Made by a program: the position numbers and the translations under genes. Positions 1-8,932 of a stretch of DNA of 64,000 nucleotides are shown here, one piece after another (position 1 is the first letter of the stretch; the number at the start of each line of letters is the position of its first letter). The notes under the pieces are model-generated. The model worked only from the letters and a program-made list of their open reading frames with translations, was not told where the DNA came from and made no database searches. The DNA lies in assembly GCF_002563855.1 (NCBI RefSeq), contig NZ_PDJQ01000001.1, forward strand, positions 2,418,001-2,482,000. The letters run 5' to 3'. The DNA comes from Tepidiforma thermophila (GTDB taxonomy: Bacteria; Chloroflexota; Dehalococcoidia; Tepidiformales; Tepidiformaceae).

Positions 1-89
1 GGCCCGATTTTCTGACCGGTCGGACGCCGGCGTTACCCCGCCAGTGCCGTACGCTTCACCTGTCACGACTCTGACGCGGAGGTGCCTGT

Positions 90-1049
90 ATGAAGCGGAC
101 GAAGGCGATCATCGACTGCGACCCGGGCCACGACGATGCGGTGGCCATCCTGCTGGCGGCGCGGCATTTCGACCTGCTGGGTGTCACGACGGTGGGCGGC
201 AATGCGCCGGCCTGGCAGGTGACAGAGAACGCGCTGCGCGTGCTGGAGCTCATCGGCCGCCCGGAGGTGCCGGTGGCCCGCGGGGCCGCCGAGCCGATCA
301 TTGGGAGCCTGCCACGGGCGGGCGAGCGGGTGCACGGGGCGACCGGGCTCGATGGCGCGGAGCTGCCGCGCGGTTCGAACCGGGTTATCACCAGGGGCGC
401 GGTTGAGTTCCTGGTTGACACGGTGATGGCGAACGCGGGCACGGTGGTGATTGCGACGGGACCCCTGACAAATGTTGCGCTGGCGATGCGGGTGGAGCCG
501 AGGCTGGCGAAGAGCATCGCGCGGCTGAGCATCATGGGCGGGTCGGCGACGTGGGGGAACGTTACCGCCGCGGCGGAGTTCAACGCGTGGGCGGACCCGG
601 AGGCGGCGCATATTGTGTTTTCATCAGGGGCGCGGATCACGATGTGCGGGCTCGACCTGACGCGGCAGGCGGCGGTGGGGGCTGAGACGATTGCGAGGTT
701 CCGCGCAGCCGGGACGCGAACCGCGAGCGTCGTGGCGGACCTGCTGGAGCACTACCGCGCGTCAGCGGAGCGGGTCTACGGCACGCCCACGGTGCCGCTG
801 CACGACCCCTGTGCGGTGGCTGCCCTGGCGGCGCCGGAGCTGTTCGAGCTCACTGAGGCGCACGTTGCGGTGGAGCTGCGGGGCGAGGAGACGCGGGGGA
901 TGACGGTGGTCGACCACCGGTACATCGGTGCGAGCGAGGAGCTGCGACGGTCGGCCGGCGCACCGGAGCCGAACTGCCGGCTGGCGACGAAGGTGGATGC
1001 CGGGGGGCTCTTCCGCCTCATCGAGGAGGCGCTGGCGGCCTGCCCGTAG
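90..1049 (+). CDS. Nucleoside hydrolase (IunH/RihB-like)
   Basis: A 319-aa protein of the inosine-uridine-preferring nucleoside hydrolase family, which splits the N-glycosidic bond of ribonucleosides in purine/pyrimidine salvage. The family Asp cluster is at the N-terminus (DCDPGHDDA, about residues 10-18), where Ca2+ and the ribose are bound. A C-terminal PLHDPCAVA segment (about residue 231) carries the catalytic-region His. Length is normal for the family. The start is supported by a GCGGAGGT ribosome-binding site about 8 nt upstream. No signal peptide, so cytoplasmic. It ends 5 nt before the convergent Lrp-type gene. The exact base specificity cannot be read from the sequence. Confidence 0.93.
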   Translation: MKRTKAIIDCDPGHDDAVAILLAARHFDLLGVTTVGGNAPAWQVTENALRVLELIGRPEVPVARGAAEPIIGSLPRAGERVHGATGLDGAELPRGSNRVITRGAVEFLVDTVMANAGTVVIATGPLTNVALAMRVEPRLAKSIARLSIMGGSATWGNVTAAAEFNAWADPEAAHIVFSSGARITMCGLDLTRQAAVGAETIARFRAAGTRTASVVADLLEHYRASAERVYGTPTVPLHDPCAVAALAAPELFELTEAHVAVELRGEETRGMTVVDHRYIGASEELRRSAGAPEPNCRLATKVDAGGLFRLIEEALAACP

Positions 1050-1054
1050 GTGTC

Positions 1055-1303
1055 TCAGCGTGCGCCGGCTGTCTCGGGGAAGGTGACGCAGGTCGTGGTG
1101 CTTTCGATGCCCTCGATGGCGCGGATGTGGCGCGAGATGACCGCCGGGACGTCGGTGAGGTTCGGGACCTCGACGACGGCGACGATGTCGTAGGGACCCA
1201 TGACCTGGTAGACCTCGGAGATGCCTTCGACGGCGCGGAGCTTTTCGTAGACCTCAATGGTTTTGGCGGGGTCGACGACGATGAGGACGAAGGCTTTCAC
1301 CAT
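1055..1303 (-). CDS. Stand-alone Lrp/AsnC ligand-binding (RAM) domain protein
   Basis: An 82-aa protein matching only the C-terminal effector half of Lrp/AsnC regulators. It has the alternating strand/helix pattern (MVKAFVLIVV, then GISEVYQVMGPYDIVAVVEV) and no helix-turn-helix. Proteins of this kind form ligand-binding oligomers and may act as amino-acid-sensing partners of full-length Lrp proteins. A GGAG ribosome-binding site precedes the ATG. It lies upstream of lepA on the same strand, 89 nt away. The lack of a DNA-binding domain is typical of this subfamily and is not a truncation. Its ligand is unknown. Confidence 0.8.
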   Translation of the reverse strand: MVKAFVLIVVDPAKTIEVYEKLRAVEGISEVYQVMGPYDIVAVVEVPNLTDVPAVISRHIRAIEGIESTTTCVTFPETAGAR

Positions 1304-1392
1304 GAACGGCGCTCCACGTGGTTCGGCACGGTGTGCCGGGATTGAAGAAGGTTAACAGGCCCGGATTTCGAACGGATTACGGGCGGCGCTGG

Positions 1393-3216
1393 TCACTCCC
1401 TGAGGCGGAGGACGGCCATGAAGGCTTCCTGGGGGATTTCGACGCTGCCGACGCGCTTCATCTTCTTCTTGCCTTCGGCCTGCTTTTCGAGGAGCTTCCG
1501 CTTGCGGGTGACGTCGCCGCCGTAGCACTTGGCGAGGACGTTTTTGCGCATGGCGCGGATGGTCTCGCGGGCGATGATTTTGCCGCCGACAGCCGCCTGG
1601 ATGGGGACTTCGAAGAGCTGGCGAGGGATGAGGTCTTTGAGTTTGGTTACGAGAGCGCGGCCGACTTTTTCGGCGTTGCTGGCATGGGTGATGACCGAGA
1701 GGGCATCGACCGGGACTCCGTTAACGAGGATGTCGACCTTGACGAGCCGGGCAGGCCGGTATTCCTTGACCTGGTAATCGAGGCTGGCGTAGCCGGAGGT
1801 GGAGCTCTTCAGCTGGTCGTAGAAGTCGACGAGGATTTCGGCCATCGGGACGTCGTATTCGAGGAGGACGCGGGCCTCCCCGGGGGCGAGTTCGTTCTCC
1901 GCTTCGAGGAATTCCATGCGGAGGAACTGGCCGCGCCGGCTGGTGACGAGGTCCATGACCTGGCCGATGTAGCGGCTGGGGGTGATGACATCGATTTTCG
2001 CCCAGGGCTCGGAGATGACGGCGATGCGCGAGGGGTCGGGGAGGTCGGCGGGGTTGTCGACGACGATCTCCTCGCCGGAGGTGGTTTGGACGCGGTATTC
2101 GACGGAGGGGGCGGTGGTCAGGAGGGAGAGGCCGTATTCGCGCTCGAGCCGTTCGACGACGATTTCGAGGTGGAGGAGGCCGAGGAAGCCGCAGCGGAAG
2201 CCGAACCCGAGGGCGACGGAGGATTCGGGTTCGTAGACGAGTGAGGCATCGTTGAGGACGAGCTTGGCGAGCGCGTCGCGGAGCTCCTGGTACTGGTCGG
2301 AATCGGTGGGGTAGATGCCGGCGAAGACCATGGGCTTGGCGCGGCGGTAGCCGGGGAGCGGCTCGGCGGCGGGTTCGTCGGCCCAGGTGATGGTGTCGCC
2401 GACGCGGCACTCGGCGACGTCCTTGAGGCCGGTGGCGACGTAGCCGACTTCGCCGGCGGCGAGGCCCTCGAGGGGGCGCATGCCGGGGCTGAAAATACCG
2501 AACTCCAGCGGTTCGAAGACTGCGCCGGTGGACATGAGCTTGAGGTTCCGGCGGCCGTGCATCTCGCCGTCGACAACGCGGACGTGGGCGACGACGCCCT
2601 TGTAGGCGTCGTATTTCGAATCAAAGATGAGCGCCTTGAGGGGGGCGTTGGGGTTGCCGGAGGGCGGCGGGATGCGGGCGACGATGGCTTCGAGGATCTC
2701 GTCGACGCCGACGCCTTCTTTGGCGCTGGCGAGGATGACTTCGTCGCGGGAGAAGCCGATGACGCGCTCGAGCTCGGCGGCGACGCGTTCGGGCTCGGCG
2801 TGGGGAAGGTCGATTTTATTGAGGACCGGGATGAGGGTGAGGTCCTGGTTCATCGCGAGGTAGACGTTGGCGAGCGTCTGGGCCTCGATGCCCTGTGAGG
2901 CGTCGACGACGAGGAGGGCGCCTTCGCAGGCGGCGAGGGAGCGGGAGACCTCGTAGGCGAAGTCGACATGGCCGGGGGTATCGATGAGGTTGAGTTCGTA
3001 CTCCTGGCCGTCGGAGGCGCGGTAGAGCATGCGGGCGGCGGCGGCTTTGATGGTGATGCCCTTTTCGCGCTCGAGGTCCATGGAATCGAGGACCTGTTCG
3101 GCCATTTCGCGCTCGGAGATGGTGCCGGTGCGTTCGAGGAGCCGGTCGGCGAGGGTCGACTTGCCGTGGTCGATGTGGGCGATGATGCAGAAATTGCGGA
3201 TGTGGGACTGGTCCAC
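1393..3216 (-). CDS. lepA: Elongation factor 4 (LepA), ribosome back-translocating GTPase
   Basis: A translational GTPase of 607 aa, the normal LepA length, counted from the GTG at 3216. G1 is [10 protein letters not shown]3 is DTPGHVDF and G4 is NKID. The EF-G-like domains and the Lys/Arg-rich LepA C-terminal domain follow, with the family-typical ending (...[17 protein letters not shown]...). EF4 acts on stalled or mistranslocated ribosomes. The open frame extends 27 codons upstream of 3216, but that extension is Pro/Arg-rich. The GTG sits 6 nt after a TACACT hexamer, so I prefer the shorter, probably leaderless start. It is divergent from mdh. Confidence 0.96.
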   Translation of the reverse strand: MDQSHIRNFCIIAHIDHGKSTLADRLLERTGTISEREMAEQVLDSMDLEREKGITIKAAAARMLYRASDGQEYELNLIDTPGHVDFAYEVSRSLAACEGALLVVDASQGIEAQTLANVYLAMNQDLTLIPVLNKIDLPHAEPERVAAELERVIGFSRDEVILASAKEGVGVDEILEAIVARIPPPSGNPNAPLKALIFDSKYDAYKGVVAHVRVVDGEMHGRRNLKLMSTGAVFEPLEFGIFSPGMRPLEGLAAGEVGYVATGLKDVAECRVGDTITWADEPAAEPLPGYRRAKPMVFAGIYPTDSDQYQELRDALAKLVLNDASLVYEPESSVALGFGFRCGFLGLLHLEIVVERLEREYGLSLLTTAPSVEYRVQTTSGEEIVVDNPADLPDPSRIAVISEPWAKIDVITPSRYIGQVMDLVTSRRGQFLRMEFLEAENELAPGEARVLLEYDVPMAEILVDFYDQLKSSTSGYASLDYQVKEYRPARLVKVDILVNGVPVDALSVITHASNAEKVGRALVTKLKDLIPRQLFEVPIQAAVGGKIIARETIRAMRKNVLAKCYGGDVTRKRKLLEKQAEGKKKMKRVGSVEIPQEAFMAVLRLRE

Positions 3217-3222
3217 GATTCG

Positions 3223-3228
3223 AGTGTA
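3223..3228 (-). promoter_or_regulatory. Candidate -10 box of a leaderless lepA transcript
   Basis: TACACT on the minus strand ends 6 nt before the lepA GTG, so transcription would begin at or next to the start codon. There is no Shine-Dalgarno sequence. The same arrangement recurs before several other genes in this window. No clear -35 is seen. Confidence 0.45.
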
Positions 3229-3320
3229 CGCGAGGGCGGGCGTACGGGGCGGTTCGAGGCGCGGGTAAGGCGGGCGCGTGCTAGCCTTGGCAGGCACAAA
3301 CCAGTTGAGCAGGGAGCCGC

Positions 3321-4259
3321 ATGCCTCGGAAGAAGGTCACGATTGTTGGCGCCGGGATGACCGGCGGAGCGATGGCGCAGCGCCTGATCGAGCGGGACAT
3401 CTGCGATGTGGTGCTGCAGGATGACCCGCAATTCGCGGGGACGATGCACCACGGGAAGGCGCTGGATGAGTCGCAGGCGGCGCCATGGGAGGGGTTTTCG
3501 ACGCGGATTATGGCGACGGACGGCTGGGAAGAGACCGCCGACAGCGACGTCGTGGTGGTCACGGCCGGGGCTCCGCGGAAGCCAGGCATGAGCCGCGAGG
3601 AGCTGCTGAACGGGAATGCGGAGATTGTGCGGTCGAAGGTGGCCGCGGCGGCGAAGGTCTCGCCGAACGCGGTGATCATCGTGTTTTCGAACCCGATGGA
3701 TGCGATGTGCCACGTGGCGATGCAGGCGAGCGGCTTTCCGCGGGAGCGGGTCATCGGGCAGGGCGGGGCGCTGGACAGCGCGCGCTACCGGTATTTCATT
3801 GCGGCGGAGCTCGGGGTTTCGGTGAACGACGTCCACGGGTATGTCATCGGCGGGCACACGGATACGACGATGGTGCCGGTGGTTTCGCAGACGCGCGTGG
3901 GCGGGGTGCCGCTGACCGACCTGCTGCCGCCGGAGAAGGTGCAGGCGATTGTCGCGCGGGCGATGCGCGGCGGCGCGGAGATCGGGGAGCTGTACAAGAC
4001 GGGGTCGGCGTATTTCGCGCCCTCGGCGGCGACGATTGCGATGGTTGAGGCGATCCTGCTCGACCAGCGGCGGCTGATCCCGTGTTCGGTGTACCACCAG
4101 GGCGAGTACGGCATCCGCGACGTGTTCAGCGGGACGGTGTGCCAGCTCGGGGAAGGCGGCATCCAGCGGACGTTCGAGCTGCCGCTGACGGACGAGGAGC
4201 GGGCAAAGGTCATCGCGGCGGCGGAAGCGACGAAGGAGCTGCTGAAGCTGCTGAACTGA
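3321..4259 (+). CDS. mdh: Malate dehydrogenase (LDH-like type)
   Basis: A 312-aa NAD-dependent enzyme interconverting malate and oxaloacetate in the TCA cycle. It has an N-terminal Rossmann motif ([11 protein letters not shown]) and the substrate loop APRKPGMSR, whose Arg residues are typical of MDH rather than LDH. The [16 protein letters not shown] helix and a catalytic-loop His ([10 protein letters not shown], about residue 175) are also present. That loop differs from the usual GGHGD(T/E)MVP by Gly-to-Thr and one extra residue. A CAGGGAG ribosome-binding site precedes the ATG. The downstream MFS gene starts 32 nt later. Function is confident; the loop variant could alter kinetics. Confidence 0.93.
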   Translation: MPRKKVTIVGAGMTGGAMAQRLIERDICDVVLQDDPQFAGTMHHGKALDESQAAPWEGFSTRIMATDGWEETADSDVVVVTAGAPRKPGMSREELLNGNAEIVRSKVAAAAKVSPNAVIIVFSNPMDAMCHVAMQASGFPRERVIGQGGALDSARYRYFIAAELGVSVNDVHGYVIGGHTDTTMVPVVSQTRVGGVPLTDLLPPEKVQAIVARAMRGGAEIGELYKTGSAYFAPSAATIAMVEAILLDQRRLIPCSVYHQGEYGIRDVFSGTVCQLGEGGIQRTFELPLTDEERAKVIAAAEATKELLKLLN

Positions 4260-4279
4260 CGTCCAGCGCGCCTGCCGTG

Positions 4280-4285
4280 TAGGCT
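4280..4285 (+). promoter_or_regulatory. Candidate -10 box for a leaderless MFS transcript
   Basis: TAGGCT ends 6 nt before the GTG start at 4292. A CTGACG hexamer lies 18 nt upstream and could be a weak -35. The MFS gene may therefore have its own promoter as well as read-through from mdh. Confidence 0.4.
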
Positions 4286-4291
4286 GGAGGC

Positions 4292-5509
4292 GTGTCACTT
4301 GCGGGGCCACGGTCACAACGGACGCTGGTGCTGGCGCTGTTGTGCGTGGCCTCGTTTGCTGTCGTCTTCAACAACCTGATTATCACGCCGATCCTGCCGG
4401 AGATTTCGGAGGACTTCGGGGTGCGGGTCGCCGTGGCGGGCCTGCTGGTGACGGCGTACGCGGTAGCCGGCGGGATTGCGGCGGTATTCTCGGGGCCGTT
4501 CATCGACCGGCTGGGGCGGAAGCCTGTGGTGGTTGCGGGGATGGCCACGCTGACAGTGGCGACGGCGTTCTCGGCGGTTGCGCCCGGCTTCGTGCCGCTG
4601 CTGCTGGCGCGGGCGATGGCGGGGCTGGGGGTGGCGTGCCTGACGCCCGCAGTGTTCGCGGCGGTGGGGGATTATTTCTCGTACGAAGAGCGGGGGCGGG
4701 CGATGTCGTGGGTGATTTCGGCAAACACGAGCGCGAGCATTTTCGGGGTGCCGGCGGGCGCGGTGCTGAGCGGCGTGTTCTCGTGGCGGTGGACGTTTGT
4801 GGCGCTGGCGGTTCTGCTGGTGGTGTTCACGTGGCTGCTGTTCCGGAGGCTGCCGGCGGACCCGCCGCGACGCAGGGACGGCAGCGCGGGGAGCGGGATG
4901 GCGGCGATTCCGCGGGTGCTGCGGGACGTCTCGACGAGCGCGGCCCTGTTTTCGAACTACCTCTCGACGAGCTACTGGTTCGTGTTCGCGACATACATGG
5001 GCGCCTACTTTCACGATGAGTTCGGGGTCGCGAAGTGGGCGCTGGGCGGGCTGACGATGACGATGGGCCTCGGGGTGCTGCTGGGCAGCAACGCGGGCGG
5101 GCGGCTGGCGGACCGGGTCGGGAAGCGGCCGGTCATCCTGTGGACGTCGCTGACGTGCGCGGTGTTCATTGCGCTGACGACGACGGCTGCGGTGGCGATG
5201 GCTGTCGGACTTGGCTTCCTGTTCCTGTTTGCAGTCTCAGGAGGGGCGCGGTTCGCGAGTTCGCAGGCGATCATGACGGAGATGTCGCCGAACGACCGGG
5301 GAACGGTGATGGCGTTGAACGCGGCGGGGCAGCAGTTCGGGATTGTGACGGGGTCGGTAGTCGGCGGGCTGGCGCTGGAGGCCGGCGGGTATACCGCGCT
5401 GGGCCCGACGGCGGCGGCGCTGGCGCTGGTTTCGATGGCCATGTACGGGCTGTTCGTGCAGGAGCGGGGCCCGGCCGGGGCGGGGCAAGGGGAGCTCGCC
5501 GCGGAGTAA
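4292..5509 (+). CDS. MFS transporter (drug/metabolite efflux type)
   Basis: A 405-aa polytopic membrane protein with about twelve hydrophobic segments. The signature loop between TM2 and TM3 is seen (GPFIDRLGRKPVVV) and repeated in the second half (GGRLADRVGKRPVIL), giving the two-fold MFS architecture. This is the DHA1-like layout of proton-coupled exporters. The substrate cannot be predicted. It starts at a GTG directly after a TAGGCT box. It follows mdh on the same strand but shows no metabolic link to it. Confidence 0.9.
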   Translation: MSLAGPRSQRTLVLALLCVASFAVVFNNLIITPILPEISEDFGVRVAVAGLLVTAYAVAGGIAAVFSGPFIDRLGRKPVVVAGMATLTVATAFSAVAPGFVPLLLARAMAGLGVACLTPAVFAAVGDYFSYEERGRAMSWVISANTSASIFGVPAGAVLSGVFSWRWTFVALAVLLVVFTWLLFRRLPADPPRRRDGSAGSGMAAIPRVLRDVSTSAALFSNYLSTSYWFVFATYMGAYFHDEFGVAKWALGGLTMTMGLGVLLGSNAGGRLADRVGKRPVILWTSLTCAVFIALTTTAAVAMAVGLGFLFLFAVSGGARFASSQAIMTEMSPNDRGTVMALNAAGQQFGIVTGSVVGGLALEAGGYTALGPTAAALALVSMAMYGLFVQERGPAGAGQGELAAE

Positions 5510-5512
5510 GCC

Positions 5513-5530
5513 TTGTGTTTGTAATCACAA
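5513..5530. promoter_or_regulatory. CRP/FNR-like palindromic operator
   Basis: The 18-bp element has inverted half-sites TTGTG and CACAA, close to the TGTGA-N6-TCACA consensus of CRP/FNR-family regulators. It overlaps the candidate -35 of the NuoI-NuoG pair, a position more typical of repression or class II activation. No regulator gene of this family lies in the window. Confidence 0.4.
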
Positions 5531-5547
5531 TCCCCCGTTGGTAGGAT
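5519..5547 (+). promoter_or_regulatory. Promoter of the NuoI-NuoG-like pair
   Basis: TTGTAA (5519-5524), a 17-nt spacer and TAGGAT (5542-5547) match a sigma-70-type promoter at 4/6 in each box. It lies 51 nt upstream of the NuoI-like start codon and overlaps an inverted repeat at its -35. Confidence 0.5.
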
Positions 5548-5597
5548 CGGGACGCTACGGGGCCCGAGTGCGCCCCGTGGGACTGGAGGACCTCCCC

Positions 5598-6071
5598 ATG
5601 GCTTACGGCAAGGGCATCGCGAAGGGGATGAGCCTGACGCTGCGGAACATGTTCCGGCCGCCGGCGACGATCCAGTACCCGGAGGAGGTCCGGCAGGTCC
5701 CGGTCTACGCGCGGACGAACCTGCTGTGGTTCGAGGAGCGGTGCACGGGCTGTTCGACGTGCGCGCAGGCGTGCCCGGACGGCTGCATCCTGGTAGCGAC
5801 GAGCCAGGACGCGGAAGGCCGGCGGAACATCGACCGGTACGAAATTGATTTCCGGATTTGCATGTACTGCGGGCTGTGCACGGAGGCGTGCCCGTATGAG
5901 GCGATTCAGCCGGGCGGCCCGCTCGACGACGCGGTGTACGACTTCGAGGAGATGTACCGCGACAAGCACGCGCTGACGCGGGTGGCCCAGGAGTTTTTGA
6001 AGCGGAACAACAACACGTATCCGAACGGCATGAAGGCGCCGGACCCCGACGCCGACTTCCACCGCCTGTAG
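5598..6071 (+). CDS. NuoI-like ferredoxin subunit, two [4Fe-4S] clusters
   Basis: A 157-aa iron-sulfur protein related to the complex I subunit NuoI. It has two full cluster motifs: CTGCSTCAQACPDG (about residue 51) and CMYCGLCTEACPYEA (about residue 93). The flanking TNLLWFEERC and EIDFRICMYCG stretches resemble NuoI. The ATG at 5598 is chosen because a CTGGAGGA ribosome-binding site precedes it; the frame also opens 20 codons earlier without support. The NuoG-like gene starts 7 nt after its stop, so the two are co-transcribed. It should pass electrons between NuoG-type clusters and a quinone or ferredoxin site. No other Nuo subunit is encoded nearby. Confidence 0.88.
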   Translation: MAYGKGIAKGMSLTLRNMFRPPATIQYPEEVRQVPVYARTNLLWFEERCTGCSTCAQACPDGCILVATSQDAEGRRNIDRYEIDFRICMYCGLCTEACPYEAIQPGGPLDDAVYDFEEMYRDKHALTRVAQEFLKRNNNTYPNGMKAPDPDADFHRL

Positions 6072-6078
6072 GGAGCCC

Positions 6079-8535
6079 ATGGTCCAGATAACAGTCGACG
6101 GCAAGGTCATCGAGGCGCCGGCGGGTGCGCCGCTGGTCGAAGTCCTGAAGAACAACGGGTTTTATGTTTCGAGCCTGTGCTACATCGATGGCCTAAAGCC
6201 GTATGCGGGCTGCCGGTCGTGCCTGGTGGATATCGAAGGGCCGCCGGGGCTGCAGCTTTCGTGCACGGCGGTGGTCACCGAGAACATGGTGGTGCGGACG
6301 AACACGCCGGAGGTGCTCGAAGGCCGCCGTTCGGTGCTGTCGATCATCCTGGCGAACCATAGCGACCGCTGCCTGACGTGCCACCGTCGTGAGCACTGCC
6401 ACCCGGGCGACATCTGCCTGCGCGATGATGTGGTGACGCACCGCTGCCTGACGTGCTCGAAAAACTACCGGTGCGAGCTGCAGGCGACCTGCGAGATGGT
6501 GGGGAGCGCCGGGTATGAGCCGTGGGTCGGCGAGCAGCGGACGTGGTACCAGACGCCGCAGCCGCCGGCCGACCGGGGCAACCCATTCATGGAGTTCGAC
6601 CCGCAGATGTGCATCATCTGCACGCGCTGCGTGCGGGCGTGCGATGAGAAGCGGCACACGGGCGCGATTACGCTGAGCGGGCGCGGGTGGGATGCGATGA
6701 TTGCCTTTGGGGCGGGCGGACCGATCCACGAGAGCAACTGCGACTTCTCGGGGGCGTGCATCGACGTCTGCCCGACGGCGACGCTGATGGAGCACCCGAA
6801 CAAGTGGGTGGCGAAGCCGGAGAAGTGGACATCGACGACGTGCGACTCGTGCGCGGTGGGCTGCAGCATCCGGCTGGGCTCAAAGGACGGCCGGGGCGTG
6901 ATTGTGCGGCCGGGCGACGGCAACGCTTTCAGCGGCGACCAGATCTGCGTGCGCGGGCGGTACCACTACGATTCGCTGAAGCCGCGTGAGCGGCTGTCGA
7001 AGCATCTGCTGCGGCGCGGGAACATCCAGGCCCCGGCGACGCTTGCCGAGACGGCGGCTGAGGCGGCGCGACTGCTGCGCGAGGCGAAGAGCCGCGGGCG
7101 GGTGGGTGTGCTGGTCGGGGGGACTGTGACGAACGAAGAGGCGCTCGCCATCCGGGAGCTGGCGCAGGCGCTGGGGGCGACGCCCGACCAGTCGCTCGGC
7201 CCGGTCGTGCGCGCCATCAAGGGCGCGCTGGAGGAGCGGTTCGGCACGTGGCGGATGGCCGCCAACCTCGAACGGCTGCCCAAGGCGAAGGCGATTGTGA
7301 CGGTCGCGGACGACATCGAAGAGAGCCACAACGTGGTGAGCGTCCGGATTAAGGACGCAGTGGTTTGGGAGAAGGCGAAGCTGGTGGTCATCGGGCCGCT
7401 GCGGAGCGAGCTGGTGGACTTCGCGGCGGCCTGGATTCGAACGGCGGCCGGCGAAGAGGGCCTGGCGGCGTCGCAGCTGGCGGAGGCGCTGCAGGGCGGC
7501 ACCCCGGCGAACGAAGAGATTGCGCGGGCCGCTGCGCTGCTGCGCGAGGCATCACCGGAGTCGACGATGGTTGTGTGCGCGCCGAACCCGGTGAGCCCGG
7601 CTGTCGCGGCGGCGATGACCGGTGGCGCGGCGAACCTGGCGATTGCGCTGCTCGGCGAACGGGCGAGCGACGGCCTCGCGGTGCTGCCGCCGGAAGCGAA
7701 CACGTGGGGGCTGCTCGACCAGGGCATCGGCGCCGAGGGCGGCGCGAAGCCGCTCGAGGAGCTCGCGGGGCTGCTGGTGATCCGCGATGACCCCACCATG
7801 CGGCTGCCGGGCGCGGCGGCGGCGCTCGAGCAGATCGGGACGATTGTGGTGGTCGATGGTGTCGCCCACCCGACGGCGAAGCGCGCGCAGGCGGTGATAG
7901 CTGAAGGGCGGGCGTATGCGTCTGCGGGCACGTACACGGCCGCGGACTTCCGCGTGCAGAAGCTCGCGCCGGCGATCCGGCCGGAGGGCGATGCGGTGCC
8001 GCTGTGGGAGGCGCTCCATGTGCTTGCGAAGGAGCTGGGCGTGGAGCTGCCGGCGACGCCGGACGACGCGCTCGGGCAGATTGCGAAAGCGAACGCCGCC
8101 TACGAACCGGCGTGGGACCTAATCATCGGCGAGGGGGTGAAGCTGCCCATCGGCCTGGCGCCGAGGGCGCAGGCTGCGCCAGTGGCAGCACCCACGGCCG
8201 GCGACGGCTGGCGGGTGATCACCTCGCGAGACCTGTACACGGCGGCGGATGCCGCGGCGCTGCGGCACCCGGAGGCGGAGAAGCTCCACCGGTATGACCG
8301 GGTCCAGGTGAGCGAGGAGGATGCCGCCGCGCTGGGCATCGCCACGGGCGACCCGGTGCGGGTATCAGCCAACGGCGTGAGCATCGAGGCACCCGCCTGG
8401 GTGACGGAGCGAGTGCCGGTCGGGCACGTGTACATCTCGTGCCTGTTCCAGGGCGGCGCCGTGACCGGTCTGTTCGACGGCGCGGACATTGCAACGGTGC
8501 GGGTCGAGGCACGGGTGCCGGCAGCGACTGCCTGA
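6079..8535 (+). CDS. NuoG-like iron-sulfur/molybdopterin-fold oxidoreductase subunit
   Basis: An 818-aa protein with domains in order. An N-terminal [2Fe-2S] ferredoxin domain has SLCY...AGCRSC plus a later Cys. A NuoG-type His/Cys cluster region begins HSDRCLTC and is expanded to eight Cys (about residues 95-145). A 4Fe-4S ferredoxin pair follows (CIICTRCVRAC, about residue 178; CIDVCP, about 230). The molybdopterin-oxidoreductase Fe4S4 motif is TTCDSCAVGCS (about 254). A long alpha/beta region and a C-terminal molybdopterin-dinucleotide-binding beta barrel (about 710-800) complete it. It could serve complex I, an NAD-linked hydrogenase or a formate dehydrogenase-like complex. No residue proves that Mo is bound. 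A strong terminator follows. Confidence 0.87.
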   Translation: MVQITVDGKVIEAPAGAPLVEVLKNNGFYVSSLCYIDGLKPYAGCRSCLVDIEGPPGLQLSCTAVVTENMVVRTNTPEVLEGRRSVLSIILANHSDRCLTCHRREHCHPGDICLRDDVVTHRCLTCSKNYRCELQATCEMVGSAGYEPWVGEQRTWYQTPQPPADRGNPFMEFDPQMCIICTRCVRACDEKRHTGAITLSGRGWDAMIAFGAGGPIHESNCDFSGACIDVCPTATLMEHPNKWVAKPEKWTSTTCDSCAVGCSIRLGSKDGRGVIVRPGDGNAFSGDQICVRGRYHYDSLKPRERLSKHLLRRGNIQAPATLAETAAEAARLLREAKSRGRVGVLVGGTVTNEEALAIRELAQALGATPDQSLGPVVRAIKGALEERFGTWRMAANLERLPKAKAIVTVADDIEESHNVVSVRIKDAVVWEKAKLVVIGPLRSELVDFAAAWIRTAAGEEGLAASQLAEALQGGTPANEEIARAAALLREASPESTMVVCAPNPVSPAVAAAMTGGAANLAIALLGERASDGLAVLPPEANTWGLLDQGIGAEGGAKPLEELAGLLVIRDDPTMRLPGAAAALEQIGTIVVVDGVAHPTAKRAQAVIAEGRAYASAGTYTAADFRVQKLAPAIRPEGDAVPLWEALHVLAKELGVELPATPDDALGQIAKANAAYEPAWDLIIGEGVKLPIGLAPRAQAAPVAAPTAGDGWRVITSRDLYTAADAAALRHPEAEKLHRYDRVQVSEEDAAALGIATGDPVRVSANGVSIEAPAWVTERVPVGHVYISCLFQGGAVTGLFDGADIATVRVEARVPAATA

Positions 8536-8581
8536 CATCGGGCGGCAGACGCGCTGGAGTATCGTTTCAGCGGAGCATGCA

Positions 8582-8616
8582 GCGAACCCGCCGGGCCAAA
8601 CGGCGGGTTCGCTTTT
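8582..8616 (+). terminator. Rho-independent terminator after the NuoG-like gene
   Basis: A perfect 12-bp stem (8582-8593 with 8601-8612) and a 7-nt loop are followed directly by TTTT. It lies 46 nt after the stop codon of the NuoG-like gene. Confidence 0.85.
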
Positions 8617-8932
8617 GCGGCGTTGTTGCTGGAGAGGCAGGAGCGTAAACGCCAGGAGACCGGGGTTTTGGCCAGGCGCCCGCCCCGGGGAAAGACGGGC
8701 GCCTGGGAGGACGGACCCGCCGACTGGATCGGCGGGGGTGCTGCTGAGGGAGGAGGTCCGCCATGGCCGTCCCCGGGAGGGGGCCCGGGTGCGGAGAAGG
8801 TGGGGGAGAGCGTGCGAACCTCCGTACCCTTCGCTCAGTACGGTAGCGGGGCGATGTGAAACCGGTCCGGGGAGTTCGTAAACGGTGCGCAAATTGTGCG
8901 GACGGCTGCGTGACAGCCGGGAGGCGGCTGCG
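8617..8932 (+). ncRNA. Highly structured 316-bp intergenic segment, possible non-coding RNA
   Basis: The segment lies between a terminator and the convergent hydrolase gene and has no credible long reading frame. It holds a perfect 11-bp hairpin (8672-8682 with 8696-8706) and an 8-bp hairpin (8716-8723 with 8729-8736). GC-rich self-complementary stretches follow (around 8768-8790). A possible 27-codon frame at 8763 follows a GAGGAGGT motif but has a Gly/Arg-rich product. It does not match RNase P, tmRNA, SRP or 6S RNA signatures that I know. Strand and function are unproven. Confidence 0.35.

Noticed and set aside
8651-8661. B12-box-like GCCAGGAGACC, suggesting a cobalamin riboswitch
   Set aside because: The other conserved parts of a cobalamin riboswitch are absent upstream, and the site lies between convergent genes rather than before a gene.
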